Assembly (NCBI GenBank): GCA_945910005.1
Contig: OX246747.1
Location: 33,522,293 to 33,586,292, forward strand
Length of the DNA stretch: 64,000 nucleotides
Direction of reading: 5' to 3'
From: Isoperla grammatica
Lineage: Eukaryota; Arthropoda; Insecta; Plecoptera; Perlodidae
Positions 61,812-64,000 of the stretch are shown here, one piece after another. Under the pieces are notes generated by a model. It saw only the letters and a list, made by a program, of their open reading frames with translations. It ran no database searches and was not told the DNA's origin. The translations under genes were made by a program, and so were the position numbers. Position 1 is the first letter of the stretch; every line of letters starts with the position of its first letter.

Positions 61812-62454
61812 AATTCCAATGTACATGTACAGTTGCGATCATGAAATTTGCCACAACCACACTTTTTACCAAAGTCTCGTGACTATCTCAGATACGGTAA
61901 TAATCTCGTGTACGCTGTTTGAACCAAAATAAAAGATTTCCGGAGTTATTGTTACCTGATAGTAACGCATGCTGTGGGTGTTTGGTGAAATCGAGTGCAA
62001 ACTACGAAATTACTACGAAATTTTGTTGCTTTAATCAATGATTGTATAATATTCATGTTTTGCCGGCTGAGATTCAACTGGTATTAAGCTAAAAAAATGA
62101 ATCAAAATTCTACTGCAGTCGAAAGTTTCGTTCGATGCCCGCCATTTTGTTATTTAAAATTGCTACGTCATTAATGAAAATTTCTACCCGACGAGTTTTC
62201 AAACCAAACTTCGCCACCCATGAACGCAATAATAGGCCTACTTTTCTTTTAAAACATTTCTAATAATTCCAATTAGTCTGAAATACGACGATACGGCTAG
62301 ACCTGGTTGTGTAAATTTACATTCAATTTAGTTAGAACTATGTTGCACACAAATTTCGAGCAACCCAATAAAAATAACGTTAAATACATTTTAACAGTAA
62401 CAAATTAAAAAAAAAAACATTTTGGAACTTTCAACGAGTAATTAATCATCATTA
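61812..62454. other. A+T-rich spacer
   Basis: Nothing recognised. Confidence 0.4.
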
Positions 62455-62600
62455 GCTTTGTTTGCGTGTACACTAACGCACTTTACACTAGTGTAAGTTG
62501 GTGTCAGTGCTGAATCGTTCTTTTGTACCCATGTAAGTAGGTGTAGGCCTAAATATTTTTGTGGCATTCACTAATGTAGCCAGTGAAGGAGATTTGTACA
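62455..62600. mobile_element. Inverted relative of the repeat at 57171-57400
   Basis: tttgtttgcgtgtacactaa, cactttacactagtgtaagt, gtggcattcac and gaaggagatttgtacac are collinear with the reverse complement of 57171-57400. Confidence 0.45.
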
Positions 62601-62699
62601 CATTGGTTTATTGTTGCATATTCAATGTTGCCTAAAAGGCTAATAATGTATTTAATCCAAATTACATTGAAATGTTTTATGAACATGGTCACATGTTGG

Positions 62700-62805
62700 C
62701 GTGATGACCGTGCATACCAGGTTCGAATCCCGTCTGTTCTTTCATCTTCATTTAGTCTCGATCAGCATCGTTGCCAAAATATGAAACTTAAATCCTGAAT
62801 ATAAT
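62700..62805 (+). mobile_element. SINE S2 fragment with B box
   Basis: accaggttcgaatcccgtct (B-box-like) then tttagtctcgatcagcatcg, ttgccaaaatatgaaactta. Same order as the S2 copy at 34925-35105 read on its own strand. Confidence 0.6.
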
Positions 62806-63309
62806 TTCATGTTTCATTGGTGCTTGTTAGTTGTGACTAGTTGTCCCCCGTGTCCCAGTTTATATAGAACGAGTGTACATCTGGCGAAATATCTTTCCGT
62901 GCTCCGTACACGCCATTCAGCGAGAATGCGATGCCCTGATTGGCTGCTGTGTAAGACAGTTGACAACATTTATGCAGTGGCTGAGTGATAATAGATTGCT
63001 GTGTCCCTAGTCATGTTTTAAGACCCAGTAGTTTCCCTAGGTTTGTCTGGAGGAGGGAAGGTCTTGAGTGTGTCAGTAGGTCAGCGGCCATATGATACGG
63101 GAGCATCAGCTGCTTGGGCCGCCAGTCGACCGTTGAGTATGGTCAGGGGTTTGAGGGGAAGAGGGACGCTACCTGGCTGTCGGGCGAAACGGTATCCACG
63201 CGCCAGACAACGGGTAGTGGGGGAAAAGGGAGAAGCAAGGATAATGGACTTATCAAATAACCTTGAAAGAGAGGGGTAGTCTCAATATATCGTGAACAGT
63301 TGCTAACCG
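62806..63309. other. Moderately GC-rich spacer
   Basis: An open 78-codon + frame at 63043-63279 (begins MSGGGKVLSVSVGQRPYDTG) has no motif I know and no clear splice context. I leave it uncalled. Confidence 0.35.
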
Positions 63310-63395
63310 TGATGGCTTAGCTTGGCGATTGGGGCGCAGATCCTTGGCGTGTACCGCATCTAGGGACGTGGGTTCGAATCCCACATAAGACATGG
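63310..63395 (+). mobile_element. tRNA-like SINE head
   Basis: gatggcttagcttggcgatt (A-box-like) and gacgtgggttcgaatcccac (B box) match the head at 37602-37690. The cloverleaf does not close well, so this is a SINE head, not a tRNA gene. Confidence 0.5.
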
Positions 63396-63479
63396 GCTTC
63401 TTTTTGTCTCATTGTCTACTGCAATGATAGAGACGCAAACTAACAAGTATCATTGATATCATCGAGTAGCGAACACATG

Positions 63480-63503
63480 GGGGGGGGGGGGGGGGGGGGC
63501 GGG

Positions 63504-63572
<69 letters not shown>
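63480..63572. repeat. Poly-G run and (TA)n microsatellite
   Basis: A G run of about 20 at 63480-63499 and then about 66 bp of alternating TA (63506-63572). Confidence 0.95.
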
Positions 63573-63575
<3 letters not shown>

Positions 63576-64000
63576 TTTATTTATTGATTTTTTAAATTTA
63601 TTTTTGTATTATTATTTTTATCTTTTCTCTTCAACTATTCTCATACCCTACTAACCCAACGCTTCAAGTTGGATTTTCAACATGTTTTGTATAATGGAGC
63701 AGTGCATGTCTGGGGGGTTGGAGGGAGAGGACATTTTCGGCCCTCATGTGTGTGAGTGTGGGGGGGAGAGGGGAGGGGGATACTCCATTTTCAGCTTTCA
63801 ATTTAGCCCAGAGACGACACGACGATGAAATCTCTAATTGCGATCATACAATAAAAGTGTATAACGTTCTTCTTTACAGATCACCATAGTTCAACGCATA
63901 GTTCAACGCATAGAACATCTCCTATTGCAACGTGTGATGCAGTCCATCCATGCAGTCCACATAGGGGATCGATACATCTTGACAAGACATCAACCAGCAC
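63573..64000. other. Spacer, nothing recognised
   Basis: G-rich stretches near 63710-63780 but no gene. The sequence ends without an identifiable exon. Confidence 0.4.

Overview
This is a eukaryotic, arthropod-type genomic window, most likely insect. The evidence is a multi-exon gene with GT-AG introns, a tRNA-Gly(GCC) gene of the usual arthropod form, tRNA-derived SINEs, non-LTR retrotransposon debris, many foldback and MITE elements, long microsatellites, and a 200-base N run at 61612-61811 from scaffolding. The species cannot be named from the sequence. No operons, CRISPR arrays or prokaryotic features are present.

The only full protein-coding gene runs from 25021 to 51823 on the + strand. 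It is a secreted pancreatic-type triacylglycerol lipase with an alpha/beta-hydrolase domain followed by a PLAT domain. I assembled 11 exons whose splice phases all agree, giving a protein of about 567 residues (529 without cassette exon 2). The triad is Ser234, Asp257 and His345. The gene spans about 27 kb because its introns are packed with repeats. Exons 7, 8 and 10 each have local tandem copies. The exon 7 copies are 112 bp and would shift the frame. The exon 8 copy has an in-frame stop. The exon 10 copies form a 132-bp in-frame array that could lengthen the PLAT domain by 44 or 88 residues, depending on which 3' splice site is used. This trio is the most unusual feature here.

Left flank, 1-25020: a hAT-type MITE with an exact 8-bp target duplication, a 64-bp-period minisatellite (2.5-3.65 kb), a broken R2-like retrotransposon (4.6-6.45 kb) that carries a second truncated non-LTR element, several SINEs and LINE 3' ends, a degenerate TTAGG-like tract (14.1-14.5 kb), and a GT-rich minisatellite (20.5-21.6 kb).

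Lipase introns, 25139-51720: an inverted pair of TTAA-flanked elements, three copies of a roughly 750-bp unknown repeat, nested MITEs at 35.1-36.5 kb, a 96-bp higher-order minisatellite just after exon 4, three foldback elements of 0.7 kb or more, and a (CTGT)n tract of about 715 bp.

Right flank, 51824-64000: probable lipase 3' UTR and spacer, the tRNA-Gly gene (55984-56054), more SINEs and MITEs, a CpG-rich stretch with a CRE palindrome and CCAAT boxes that may be the promoter of another gene (57.75-58.1 kb), and a 0.7-kb segment present twice beside the N gap that looks like an assembly problem. A family of foldback elements with 7-bp target duplications recurs four times across the window.
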